Of a stretch of 64,000 nt of DNA, positions 30,780 to 42,370 are shown one piece after another. The first letter of the stretch is position 1; every line of letters starts with the position of its first letter. The position numbers and the translations under genes were made by a program. Below the pieces are notes generated by a model. It was not told the origin of the DNA and ran no database searches. It saw only the letters and a program-made list of their open reading frames with translations. This DNA comes from Oegoconia quadripuncta (taxonomy: Eukaryota; Arthropoda; Insecta; Lepidoptera; Autostichidae): contig OX438749.1 of the NCBI GenBank assembly GCA_949316235.1, forward strand, positions 21,282,414 through 21,346,413, written 5' to 3'.

Positions 30780-31002
30780 TCCTATTAATATTATAAATGT
30801 GGAAGTTTGGATGTTTGTTTGGTGCTCAATCACGGCGAAACGGATGAACGGATTTGGATGAAATTTGGTATATAGGTAGATCATACCCTGGATTAAAACA
30901 TAGGATATTTTTAATCCCGATAAAGTGAGTATTTACCGCGGGATAAACATATTTCTATGATAAAGTTATTGCACTCTGGCGAAGCCGCGGGAGGAAAGCT
31001 AG
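30780..31002 (+). mobile_element. Helitron-like element, complete 223-bp copy
   Basis: Begins TC (30780-30781) after A and ends CTAG (30999-31002) before T, the expected Helitron insertion between A and T. The interior contains 'CACGGCGAAACGGATGAACG' and 'CCGCGGGATAAAC', and the 3' part 'GGCGAAGCCGCGGG'. Non-autonomous. Confidence 0.85.
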
Positions 31003-31119
31003 TATATAATACATTTTAAGTATAAAAATATATTCGGTATAGAAAGAAGGAAATTATTTATTTGCCAGAATACAGTTTATAAGATCTGATAATCTGCATG
31101 CAGATGTGCGAAATATGAT

Positions 31120-31760
31120 TTGTGACACTTTACATAGCATTCTGATAATTTAAATATTCCTTAACATTATAGAAACACTTTGCCTGAAGACATTGTATCA
31201 ATCGAATTTTAAACGTTTTGTCATTGTTATACAATATTATACACATATTATAAACATTATTTTCATAAACGTATTTGCGGCAAGGAGGTTTATACAATAG
31301 GTTACAGTATTGTGCTCTTGTATGTCTATCACTAGTCTCACTACGCTTATTAAAATATTTAAAACGAGACACGAGTCTTTTATGTACATACAAGGTAACG
31401 GAACAATTTTATACTTTTTAAACAAAGGCTTACAGCTGTCTAGAATCCACGCGTTATCTAATACACGGACACATTTTTTCTGCAACTTGAAAGCTCTGTC
31501 TAATGACAGATAATTCAACAGTTGATAATTCAACAGATTTACTCCATAATAATAAACCACAGCTTAAGACTGATGAGACGTATCCATGGTATGCAGTCAA
31601 TGCTGCTTCTGTAGATACCGTTTGCCTCAGCCTTTTTAATGCGAAAACGAAGGAATCAAGTTTTGAGGTCAATATGAGATTTCCAGTTTAAGTTTTTGTC
31701 AATATTTATACCTAAAAATTTAAATGTATTTGTTATTTCTATTTTAGAATCATTGTATTA
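31120..31760 (-). mobile_element. CR1/jockey-type LINE RT fragment with frameshifts
   Basis: Minus-strand pieces in three frames: 'FKFLGINIDKNLNWKSHIDL', 'LDSFVFALKRLRQTVSTEAA', 'LSCGLLLW', then 'FKLQKKCVRVLDNAW' and 'KPLFKKYKIVPLPCMYI'. This is the region between the RT palm and thumb, related to but distinct from LINE-A (compare 'FLGITLDAKLQW'). At least two frameshifts. Confidence 0.8.
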
Positions 31761-31765
31761 TACTT

Positions 31766-31836
31766 AATACAAGCGCAGTTGCTTTATGTGGAACTAAATG
31801 CCACTGTCTGTATGTACAAGGATATTTAATATTATG
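31766..31836 (+). mobile_element. SINE family 2 tail fragment
   Basis: 'AATACAAGCGCAGTTGCTTT' and 'CTGTATGTACAAGGATATTT' match the end of family 2; the head is missing, next to the LINE fragment. Confidence 0.6.
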
Positions 31837-32557
31837 TATGTATGTCTTAAACTAACTACGTAAGGGGTATAGTATGCTCAGCGAATTACCTAACGTACTC
31901 TCTGTGTTACTAGTAAGTTGCATTGAAAAATGGAACCCTTCTAGGACCAAATGATGGTCCATCTATGTCAAGAAATACGCAAGTCGAAATAAATCAAATA
32001 TTTAGGTCTACGGTCCCTTGGAAAAAATCAAGCTCCTAAGTCAACCTAATCAAGAAATATGACCATTTATGCCCCATATTTTGACGCTCAATTGCTATAA
32101 ATGAAATCAAAACCTATAGGGTACTTGTCCACACTGTGAGAAAAAAAAGTGAACCAAGAAGCAGTGAAATGGAAACTTCGAATATTCCTGTATTACCAAT
32201 AAGTTAAGCGTTCCTATTCAGAACGTAATCTTCACTTCAAGCGCAGCTCATTCACACAGATTGCTCCTTAAAATATTCAAAATTTAATATAAAAAAAAGT
32301 TGGAAGACGCCGCCTATCGCTGCGGGCCAATCTAGATTTCTCAAATACGCTCTCTTGGTTTAATAAAGGAGTGTACATTTTCAGTTTTCAGACATTTTTC
32401 CTTTGTCCCCGAAAATGAGACAAACACAATCATTTTGCTGGTTATACCGCCATTCCATATTTTCGTCGTGAGTTTGAAGCTGAATAATTTCAGTTGATAG
32501 ATAAGCCTGTTGATCTAGAATAAAATTAAGTAATATATATATAAAATTAAGTAGTAG
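31837..32557. other. No gene seen
   Basis: Unassigned; no repeats matched within the window. Confidence 0.4.
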
Positions 32558-32926
32558 TATACCGGATGAGTTTTTTTACCGTAACGAAAAAAATAGGTAA
32601 GTGAAATAGAAGGTATTGGCATAGGTCGTTTATTTTTTTTTCCAAACTCTCATGGAATAAACCGTTAATTTTGCCATTTAAAGGTCGCGTTTGTAGCATA
32701 TTCCATATAATTACATCATTAAATTAAACGAATAAAGAAAACTTGGAGAATATATTAGTTGCAATTAAAATTCTCATAATAGGAACCCTAGGAATCCCGC
32801 CAGTCGCATATCAATCTCCGTCAGGCGCGTGTGAAAAAAAATAAACGACCTATGCCAATACCTTCCATTTCACTTACCTAATATGCCCTATTTTTTCGTT
32901 ACTGTAAAAAAAACTCATCCGGTATA
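32558..32926. mobile_element. MITE family B, complete copy
   Basis: 369 bp with inverted ends of about 85 bp: 'TATACCGGATGAGTTTTTTT' at the left and its complement at the right, then 'AAATAGGTAAGTGAAATAGA' and 'GGTATTGGCATAGGTCGTTT' mirrored at the right. No coding capacity. TA at both tips would fit a TA target. Confidence 0.87.
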
Positions 32927-33784
32927 TAAGTGTGTGTGGGACAAATAAATGCTTTATCTATCTGGTGATCTTGAAGCCTAAATATGTTCTTATTGTTTTT
33001 GGACTGCAGGAACTGTTACTGTCACCCGTGTCTGAATCCTCTTGAGAGAACCCTCAAAGTTAGACAATCTGCTCAAGTTCTCTTTAACTCTTGTTTGTAA
33101 AATCCATTGTTTGGATAAGGAGATAATAAGGACCCTTGAGGGTATGATTGTTGTCTGCTCAATTCGTACTACTTCGACTATGACGTCGTCCCTATACATA
33201 GTTGTAGGACAAGGGATACGCCCATTGTATACTACGTGGGCAGTTTCACAGTAGGTGTAAACAACAGGGCTTGTTTACCGGTGTATTTTTAAATCAACGT
33301 CAAGTAAAAAGGAGTGTCTTATTTAGGTTTAGCTCGACCGGTAAAAAACGGTTTTCTTAAGGAGAGAAATTAAATAGGTTTAAAACCTATCAGTCCAGCG
33401 ATGTTTTCCTACTGACGACGCACGTTTGTACCTATCACTAAAGACTTCAAACGAATGCTTCGAACGTAACCTTTTCTGAAATCCAGTAATATAAACCTTC
33501 ATTTACCGGTATTTTCGGAACCGATTAAAAGCCCTAAACCTTGAACGTTTGTGCATATTTTTTTTATTTAGTAAATGCAATTACTGAGTTATTTTTAATA
33601 TTTTCAATTTTTTCAATTTACAATTGTTTATTTGGGAAACTTACAGTCATTATAAAACATAGTAAAGTAGCTATAGATAAGTCATAGACCAAATTGTTTC
33701 CACAGATAAAATAAAGTAGGTAGGTAACCTTTAGAAAAACGTTTACGATTATTTGCTGAGAAAACTTAATTTGTATTTTTTATC
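32927..33784. other. No gene seen
   Basis: 33000-33250 has a 70-codon frame on each strand, with serine/threonine/valine-rich text and no recognised motif. Confidence 0.35.
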
Positions 33785-33897
33785 CACAACGGGTTAGCAC
33801 TTGACCTCAACCACACCTGATGTTAAGTGAAGATAAGGCCGACAATGGGAATGTACTGACCCGGAAACTCCATCTTATCTGGGAGACTGGCTATCTC
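33785..33897 (-). mobile_element. SINE family 1, copy 9 (3' fragment)
   Basis: 'CACACCTGATGTTAAGTGAA' and 'GTACTGACCCGGAAACTCC'; only the tail third is present. Confidence 0.78.
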
Positions 33898-34499
33898 CTA
33901 ACTAGGTAACTAGGTAGTGCCAATTTTAGTCGAAAAGCAATGTAGGCTGGCATACTGAGAATTTAAACGTTCAACCAACCAGACATATTGCTGTTTTGTG
34001 TGTGCCTTTCTTTTCTATCGAAATTCGTCATCAAATCACAGATACGGAATTGTGGATAGGTAGCCTACAATATCAATCTAGCTATTTTATAGTTTTTAAC
34101 ATAATTTTAAAATTCCTGCTCATTCGTAGAGCTGACTCCACACAGAAGAACAAGCATGAAACGCAATGGTTGCTCTTTTCCAACCTAGCTGAAAGTAAAC
34201 CTAGCTGAACTTGACATTTGTCAGAAAATTTTGATAGTCCCAACTAGTTACCTATCTTCACAATTGCTGCCAAGTCAGTAAATTCACGAATACCTATATT
34301 CAAATGGCGCCCCAAAGATAACGGAATAGGTCACGCATACAGCATAACATATTCACCCAATTCCGTGAAAACAGTAACTAAACGCAAGTGTTTGTGTTCA
34401 CAGCAAGTGACGGCGAAAGTACTCTTCGGTAGCGTGACAGCGATCAATGACCTCAGCTACAAACGCCAGGAGAAACCGGAGCGGGAAGTACGGCGGACG
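33898..34499. other. No gene seen
   Basis: Nothing recognised. Confidence 0.4.
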
Positions 34500-34770
34500 C
34501 ACTAGCGACATCTAGCAGCAGGTGTTATATCCACTAATTTAGTCTTGGCGCTCTCGTAGTACTGTTGGAAAATCATAGATGGCGCTGTTTATAGCGACAT
34601 CTATTGGCTGCCTGTAAATAGTTTACAGAATAATATCGTAGTTCAGATAAAATATCATAGATGGTGCTTCATATGCTTAGGGCTAGTGATACTGTTTCTT
34701 AAACAATTGTTTAGATGGCGCTGTTAAAGAATATAATTCTATTGTTTAAATCTACGTACAGATGGCGTTG
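34500..34770. repeat. Cluster of AGATGGCGCTG motifs
   Basis: Four forward words (near 34577, 34664, 34711, 34757; e.g. 'CATAGATGGCGCTG') and two inverted ones ('AGCGACATCTA', near 34502 and 34593) in 270 bp. The same word closes family 2 SINEs, but no other SINE sequence is present here. Confidence 0.6.
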
Positions 34771-36134
34771 CAAATTAAAGAATAATAATTTGTTTATATT
34801 GTAAATCCGTTTGGCTATTTTGCTGCAATTAATTAATTTCATTTTTATTTCAGGTAATGAACATGTGATATGAAGAAAATAATGGAAGCTAAGGTGTGAT
34901 CTCGGAAAATCAGAGTTATGTCCATAATATTATTGATATTTTTATTTTATATTACATTATTTATAGCAGGGTTTATATCTCTGGTATAGTGTACTCGTGT
35001 TTAGATATTTACTTATTATTATATACCCAATTTGTCTCTTTACTTTTACTATTTCTTGTCTTAGTATAAAAAGACACAGTAATGCTAAAGCACAGTATAA
35101 TAAAAACAACCAATTGCAGCTATGTCAATTACGCATGTTTTATAAAAAAAAATTATTTCTTTCCAAACTTATAGATATTAGATAAGGTATTAATGAATAA
35201 TCTGTTATGCTACATAATTAGAATCAATTTCTAGACATTTTTCTCATACATTAAACCTTATCGTGGCAAATAATTTTGTTTGAAAACTGGCTACGATATG
35301 TGTACAGTCTAATACAGAAAATCCTTTACAACGCCGCATACTCTTCTGTGGAAATCATGAATGTTTCTCGATAGTACTTTAATTATAAATTGTAATGATA
35401 TTTAAAATGACTTCTCTATTATGGAAATTTTGTCATCCACGATACAGGCCTAGCCTAGTGTGGATGTTACAGCAAATGTATAATTATCTATGGTCCTTTT
35501 TGGTAAATAAACATCTTATCTTATATTGTTGAACTAAGGAATTTCTGTAACTATAAATGAAAATTTACCCAAACGCTTACTTTATCAGGCAGGTCTGTAA
35601 AGGATTTTCTGTCTGTGACTCGCACTTTTCTATTCTTTGTATCATTTATGTCTGATGGTTCTTAGCTATGTTTGATAGAAATTGTTACATCCATTTCTAA
35701 GATATTTAGCGTTTAACGTGGTTGGTTTACTTGCATAATATTTTTGATAATCTCGGGAGTTTTTAAGTTTTCATTTCATTATATAAATTCTAGTTTATTC
35801 GTGTTTTTCTGTCGTTCTATTTTAGAGACGTTTTAGCCTAAAACCACGGTACCCTCAGATGTCAATGGTACATAAATTATATAATAATAGCGTTCGCATA
35901 ATAATAATTGAAGTGACATCACATAATTTTTATTTTAAAGATTTATATTGACATTCAACAACATGTATCTAACATTGAAAGAAACGTTGAAATTTATTTA
36001 AAAACAGTAACAAATGCAAAGATGAAATTTAAATGTAAAATAGAGTATTAAAAATTGGGATCGCGTGACAAGGTACCCAGAACGCTGGCAGCGTTTCCTC
36101 GCTGGATGCAGATACTCTCTCAGATTAAGATACA
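34771..36134. other. No gene seen
   Basis: AT-rich; 62 codons at 34997-35185 are low-complexity noise. Confidence 0.4.
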
Positions 36135-36345
36135 AAATTCATCATCATCATCAGCCCGTAAATATCCCACTGCAGGGATAAAGGCCTTCCCTCGTATATG
36201 AGGGTGTAAGGGCCATAGTCCACCACGCTGGCCCAATGCGGGTTGGGGACTTCACATGCCTTTGAATTTTTATTTCTCAGGCATGTTAGGTTTCCTCACG
36301 ATGTTTTCCTTCACCGTTTAAGAGCAGTCGGATACAAAATATTAA
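36135..36345 (-). mobile_element. SINE family 4, 3' half
   Basis: (CAT)n, 'AATATCCCACTGCAGGGATA', 'CACGCTGGCCCAATGCGGGT' and 'GATGTTTTCCTTCACCGTTT'; the tRNA-like head is missing. Confidence 0.85.
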
Positions 36346-36871
36346 AGAAAAATTGAAGAGCGCCCGGCCTCACATAATTTAATTGTGTATACTAAAGTCA
36401 CCTAATTCAATCGATATTCCGTTCTTCGATTAAGCAATTCGCACTTCGGTGTGTCGTTTCGATATTGCAATCGATTGAGTGTTTTTCGAAATATGGTTTC
36501 GGATCCCGAAAAATGACAAAGGAAGTATATGGAGTATATTTTAAGTATAATAACAAACAATATATATAAACAGTAGTTCTTAATAACTCGTTGAACTACT
36601 AAGAGAAACGCGAAAGAAATTTATTCTCGCGACCATTATATCCATAGCATAAGAATCAATGAGAATAACTATACACGTAGATTTAAATTAAGTATTCTTA
36701 TATTTACAGTATATTAAGTCGAAAATGCTCATTATTTTGAAATATTATTTACACATTGAGCCAGTGTTTTTAAATGTGAATATGGTAGATGTTGAAATTT
36801 TGTATTTTTTTTCTAATAAAATTGTTTACAAAATCTAATAAAGCATTTTTAATTCTATATTCAGACATATC
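36346..36871. other. No gene seen
   Basis: AT-rich; nothing recognised. Confidence 0.4.
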
Positions 36872-37456
36872 GACGACGTTTGGTGTAGGTAGTGGTTAGA
36901 AACCCTGACTGCTATAGCAATAGTTCGCGGGTTCGAATCCCGCTAAAGGCATATGTTTGTATGATGTATACTGACATGTGCACCCGAGTTATGGATCTTT
37001 TCATTTATAATATGTATACCTACCTATTTACAAATAAATGTATTTGTGTAGTAAGTTTCAACCGCCTCTGTGGCTCAATGTAAACAACGTTGGGTTTACG
37101 ATTCGCGGGTTCGATCCCCAGCGGGGTACATGTTTAAGTACTCGGTTTGGTTGGTGGTAGGGCATTTTAAATGTCCGCCTGGCTAGCTACCACCATCTTA
37201 TCTAAATCTGCCGCCGTTGTGTTCCGGTTTTCAGAGATAAGATAGCCAATCCCCCAAATGTGTTGGGGTTTCCGGGTTAGTACGCTTCCACCATCGACCT
37301 CATCTTCACTTAACATCAGGTGTGATTGAGGTCAAGTATCAATCCGGTGTGCATAAAAAAAATGAAGTATATCAACCATCTGGTATACAAAATGCAATAC
37401 AAGGCTAGTTGCTTAGTTTGAAACTAGATGGCGCTGTGTGTATATCCAAGGATAAA
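36872..37456 (+). mobile_element. SINE family 2, copy split by a family 1 SINE
   Basis: The 5' part 36872-37059 ('GGGTTCGAATCCCGCTAAAG') and 3' part 37365-37456 ('ATATCAACCATCTGGTATAC') are contiguous in other copies. Family 1 inserted after 'TTGTGTAG', so it is the younger insertion here. Confidence 0.87.
37060..37363 (+). mobile_element. SINE family 1, copy 10 (nested)
   Basis: Two small internal deletions: 6 bp in the head before 'CGCGGGTTCGATCCCC' and about 20 bp after 'AAATCTGCCGCC'. Confidence 0.88.
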
Positions 37457-37920
37457 TCAAATCAAATCAAATCAAAAATATTTTATTCAATGTAGGATAC
37501 AAAAATATCACTTATTGAAAGTCAACATGTTATATTTTTTTTTTTTAAACTACATCGCTTCGCAAGCAACAACACGTCTTTTCAATTTGTTTCCATCTTT
37601 ACAATAATATTACATTTTATATAACATATTACAAAACAATAGCAATTAACATAACGACCAGCTAACACCAGACCTCCTTAATTTTTATCTATAAATTAAT
37701 AATTATAATCGTCTATCCTGTAATAACCCTTCTTACACAGAGTTTCTTTAATGTGGCGTTTAAATTTCAGCTCTGTTAAACTCAATACATATTCTGGTAT
37801 TTTATTGTAAAAGCGTATGCTGTGTCCCACAAAGGATGTGCTAACCTTGCTAAGTCTAAATTGTGGAATTTCAATTTTATTTTTGTTTCTAGTATTCAAA
37901 TTATGATTATCAGAATGTTT
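37457..37920 (-). mobile_element. LINE-A relative, 3' end
   Basis: Tail (AAATC)n at 37457-37476. On the minus strand the coding part reads 'MNTRNKNKIEIPQFRLSKVS', 'GHSIRFYNKIPEYVLSLTEL' and 'CKKGYYRIDDYNY'. Closest in style to the fragment at 58085-58370; a different subfamily from 24702-25895. Confidence 0.83.
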
Positions 37921-38024
37921 ACGAAATATATATACTTAGAGTGGAGTATACCGAAGAGGATATTTATATACTTAGAGTGGCGATTCCTTAATTAGAAACT
38001 TTTTGTATCGTAATATGATATGAC

Positions 38025-38246
38025 AATGTACGGTACCCAGTACAGCCCTGAGCCTCTGAGGTATCCGAAAAAGCCTAATTCGCTTCACCCGAAGGAACCG
38101 GTGCACCCAAGCATCTCTTAAACTCTGGACAAATACTCCAAGTTTAACACACTCCAAAAAACTAATTAAAGCCTTCAACAAGAAGGCTGCCGGGGAAGCA
38201 CTGGCACTTGTAAGAACAATTTACGCGTTCTCACAAGGGCACTCAC
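38025..38246 (+). mobile_element. LINE-B decayed C-terminal fragment
   Basis: 'GTACTGGG'-type text with broken frames aligning to the region after RNase H at 2541-3576: 'AAGCCTTCAACAAGAAGGCT' and 'GCACTGGCACTTGTAAGAAC'. It ends abruptly where a SINE family 2 sequence begins. Confidence 0.75.
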
Positions 38247-38580
38247 GGGGGCATATGTTTGTATGATAAATACGGACATGTGTACGCGAATTATCGATGG
38301 TTTCATTTATTATAAGTGTTTATTTACAAAAAAAAAATGTATTTCTGTAGTATATCAACCATCTGATATCCACAACACAAGCCTATAGTTGCTTAATGTG
38401 GAACTAGATGGCATTGTAAACCCCAAATTTACTCCGTTTCCTACATCAATGCTCAGGTTGAATGGAAGAGATCTCTTAAAGAGATAAGTCCACCTTTGTA
38501 CATGACCTATTGTTTGTACTCTGTATGTAATTTTTTTTGTGCAAAATTGTCATTGTGTGTATGTCCAAAGATATTTATTT
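38247..38580 (+). mobile_element. SINE family 2, headless copy split by a 3' module
   Basis: Starts right after the B box ('GGCATATGTTTGTATGATAA'), runs to 'AGATGGCATTGT', is interrupted, and resumes 'CATTGTGTGTATGTCC' at 38551. Confidence 0.83.
38418..38550 (+). mobile_element. Stem-bearing 3' module inserted with 6-bp duplication
   Basis: 'CTTAAAGAGATAAGTCCACC' and 'GTACATGACCTATTGTTTGT' match 15515-15640 and 46010-46160. CATTGT flanks the 133-bp insert at 38412-38417 and 38551-38556, showing it moved as a unit. Confidence 0.78.
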
Positions 38581-38584
38581 ATAT

Positions 38585-38619
<35 letters not shown>
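38573..38619 (+). repeat. (ATTT)n microsatellite
   Basis: About eleven ATTT units forming the 3' tail of the SINE before it. Confidence 0.93.
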
Positions 38620-38967
38620 GTAACACAGCCTTCCCTTTCCTATTAATATTTGTTACGCTCTGTCCTGATTAAATTATTTGTACGCATTATCATTTTGTCC
38701 CCGAATTAGGCTATGGCCACGTTCGCAATAGATTCACTAACACATGTCACGTAGACGACTCGTGCGCCTACGGTGTAACGTGTGACGCAAACCCACCTTG
38801 GGGCCTACGTGCCTCGTACTAGATGATGCACTCGACCACAAGCTATATGGAATTTGAAACAGACGCCGAGGTAACAATGGTGGAAAGAAAAATAAAGTTC
38901 ACTCCTTCCTTTTTTAACCCCAACGAAAAACGCACACACTTACACCATAGTACGCCTATCGTCATAC
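38620..38967. other. No gene seen
   Basis: A more GC-rich stretch near 38720-38880 has no matching family; 'CCCCAACGAAAAACGCACAC' at about 38918 is a trace of repeat R9. Confidence 0.4.
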
Positions 38968-39650
38968 GTCTATTATCATCAACAGTCCGTAAATATCCCA
39001 CTGCAAGGATATAGACCTTCCCCCATATTTAACCGCCCCCGTGGCTCAATGTAAACAACATTGGGTTTACGATTCGGAGGTCGCGGGTTCGATCCCCAGC
39101 GGGGTACATGTTTAAGTACTCGGTTTGGTTGGTGGTAGGGCATTTTAAATGTCCGCCTGACTAGCTACCACCATCTTATCTAAATCTGCCGCCAAGCAGC
39201 AATGTTAATTGCATTGTTGTGTTCCGGTTGTCAGAGATAAGATAGCCAGCCCCCCAAATGTGTTGGGGTTTCCGAGTCAGTACGCTTCCACCTTCGACCT
39301 CATCTTCACTTAACATCAGGTGTGATTGAGGTCAAGTGCGAACCCGTAGTGCATAAAAAATAAATAGGGCCATAGTCCGCCAGTCTGGCCCAGTGCGGGT
39401 TGGGTACTTCACTTGCTTTCGATTTTTTTAATTTCTCAGGCTTGTAGGTTTCCGCACGATGATTTCCTTCACCGTTTAAGAGCAGTCAAATAAATGCACT
39501 TAAGTAATTAAATTAAATTTTAAAACTCATTGGTGCATGGTAATAAATTATTCTTATTCTAATTCTAATTCATGGCCTGACTGGGAATCGAACCCCGACC
39601 TTCCGAATTGGGAAGCCGTGTCTTAACCGCTGAGCCACCGACGCTCACAA
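38968..39650 (-). mobile_element. SINE family 4, copy split twice
   Basis: Left part 38968-39030, then a family 1 SINE (39031-39360), then the body from 'GGGCCATAGTCCGCC', a 30-bp insert at 39541-39570 between CATGG duplications, and the tRNA-like head ending near 39645 ('GCTGAGCCACCGACGCTC'). Confidence 0.87.
39031..39360 (+). mobile_element. SINE family 1, copy 11 (nested)
   Basis: Full length, well preserved ('AACCGCCCCCGTGGCTCAAT' to 'GTGCATAAAAAA'), inserted into a family 4 SINE. Confidence 0.92.
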
Positions 39651-40649
39651 TTTAAAAATAGCGTCTACAAAATACAAAACATGCTATCGCGTTATTTGGT
39701 TTTATATTATTATATAGGATTTAGCTAGAAATGTATTTTTTTTCAAAGCTATAAGGTCTGTGACACCTCTAACCGTCTGCAGAACAATTTTAACTTTTGA
39801 AGAACGGATCCCCGAACTCCAAACCATTTATCTTAGTGCCTTCATCCACACAAATTAGGTCTTTGAATACAGCCTACGGTATCTTATATACCTACCCGCT
39901 AATGTTGCTGTGCCTAGCTGGAACATCATTACTCATGTGGCTACAGTGACGACCCACGCTGCGTGGAGCATTCTAAAGAGATCTTCTCCAAAACAATGGA
40001 CATGAATTACTAACTCACACGATTACGAAGTCATTATGTGACATAAAGATTAGAGACTGACTAAATGACAATTGCTCAGGGTTCCTTAAGTTCTAGCATA
40101 CTTTGTTAAATGTGGACACAAACCTCTTCCAAGGCATGACTAATACATCTCTTACCCTCGCTAAGAATATCCACCTGATTGGTATTGAGGCGAAAGGTTT
40201 TTTTAGTGATTAACTGGATTCGCGTTTCACCACAATCTGTGGTCGGAGATACTGAGTGCAAAACCGCGGGATATTCGTATTCATTTACTCATGCTTTCAT
40301 GTGTACATTAGCTCTTAAAAAAAACAATAGTCCATACATGAAACCCTGTAAGGGCACGGCAGATTCTAAACTTAATCTAAAATAATTAATTGTATTCACT
40401 ATTCTAATTATCACAACACATTATTATGTTTATCTATTTATTGTTAATTGTTAATATAAATATTTTAATTATTATTGATATACCTATGTAATTATAAAAA
40501 TTTTGATGAGGGCTTTTCTGTTTAATACTTATAAATTTTTAATTTATCTTCCATGTATTCATGAATTGTATAGTAACATTTTTCAATTAATATAGATTTA
40601 AATTTGTTGCAGACTATTTTATCTAATATCTAATTTCAGTCTAATGTAT
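39651..40649. other. No gene seen; LINE-E tail trace
   Basis: 40195-40235 ('GATTCGCGTTTCACCACAAT') is a short inverted LINE-E tail. Otherwise nothing recognised. Confidence 0.4.
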
Positions 40650-40833
40650 GGGATTAGTTAGACGCTTCGCCTGCGTGGATCTTGCGTGAACTTTTGTTTC
40701 TCTAGCTACTTTATCGGGATAAAATTTATTCCAAAGTATGTTCTAGCTATATACCAAACTTCATCCTAATCCGTTCATCTGTTTCGACGAGATTGAGCAA
40801 TAAACAAACATCCAAACATTCGCATTTATAATA
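40650..40833 (-). mobile_element. Helitron-like copy, interrupted at its 5' tip
   Basis: 'GCTTCGCCTGCGTGGAT', 'CTATATACCAAACTTCATCC' and 'CATCCAAACATTCGCATTTA' in family order. A family A MITE follows directly in the TATAATATTA of the 5' end. Confidence 0.8.
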
Positions 40834-41229
40834 TTAGGTCTTTACCTATGAAATTGGAGATTTTTTTCTTCGTTAATCATAATGTACCAACTCCTACGAT
40901 TCTATAGCTATTTCCAAATTTGTTTTTTATTTGGAAAATAGAATATGTTTTCAAGGTTTCACATGAAATATTTTTAACGTCTGAGCTAAAATAAAAAAAC
41001 TTGTACACAGCTAATATTATTTCTTAGATTCGCAGAAACTTTTATAAAGCGGTTACTTTTAAAAATTAACACTGCCTATATTTAACTTAATGTTATCCTA
41101 TAATATACACAAAGTTTAGCTAAATTTGGATTTGCCGTTCCCAAAAAAAAATCAAAAATGATTGTATGGAGAAAACAGACTTAATGAAATTCTTCATACA
41201 AAACGCCAATTTCATAGGTATGGACCTAA
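40834..41229. mobile_element. MITE family A, copy 4 (complete)
   Basis: Both inverted ends are readable ('TTAGGTCTTTACCTATGAAA' and 'TTTCATAGGTATGGACCTAA') with TA on each side. Sits in a Helitron-like element, so it is younger. Confidence 0.87.
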
Positions 41230-42370
41230 TATTAGTTAGATTTTTCATTGTTTTATCGAATCACAAATTGTAACAATAATAGAAATATATACACACTTAT
41301 TTAATTGACTAGAAGAGATGAATGCTCCTAATCTACTGTAGCATGAACCACAGGCCGCAAAAAGAAGTTGTTTACAAGAGTTTAAACTGGTAAATGGTGC
41401 CTGGATAAACAACGTGAGTAAGGTTCAAATACTCGTACTTAACAGACGTCATCGTGGTTGAAACTATGTCGTCATAAATGCATTCCGACTTCACTTTGAA
41501 GTTAGAGATGCCCCGATCTCAACTGTAAAATTTTCAATATGTTCCAATTCGAACTGTTAACTGACGGAACCCGTTCTATGGATGACACTATTATTTTGCC
41601 ATTTCTCATGGTGCGGCCACACGTTTGCTAACCAACCATTGGCACGTACGAGAATTGCAGAGAACTAATCAGAAACAGTTTTCCTGTGTAAGAAGATTAT
41701 GACTATAACAAATATATACCAATTCTCAATTAAACGATAATCATGTCATAGTTGATAAATTTTTTTAAAAGACGTCCTTTTATTATAAACATAAAATTTA
41801 ATATTATTCTCAATACATTATTAGAATATTATTAGAATATATTACATTATTAGAATAGATTAAATTATACGAGATATGTCAAGCTATAAATTTTTATCAT
41901 TTAGGAACCCATTTTTTATTATTTATTCCATTTTATTAATATTTTTTTACACAAACATATTATTCTTCGAACGGTGTCAAAAATGACTTCAAAATAAAAT
42001 GAAGAGCACTGAAGATAGTAGGCAATCTTTGAACTGTTCCTATGATCGATTCACCGTAGTTATTTTTTTACAGAAAAAGTCAGTTTTGGAAGAAAACATT
42101 TTTTTGAATTTAATTGAATTTTTCATTTGCAAGAATATGGTACACATAAAGTTATTAAAATTATCAAACCAACATATCCTGCCAATTATAGCGTGAAAAT
42201 ACTTATGTAACAAACAAATTACTAATTACAATTTAAAATTAACTTAAATATATGTTAACAAAAACATTATTTATTTCACGCAATATCAAAACGCAAGGAA
42301 GTAAAAGAAATGTCATTGCATATACAAATATAAAAATTAAAAGAAAAGGAGAGGATTAGAAAATTTAACA
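41230..42370. other. No gene seen
   Basis: AT-rich; the 65-codon frame at 41999-42196 is composition noise. Confidence 0.4.
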
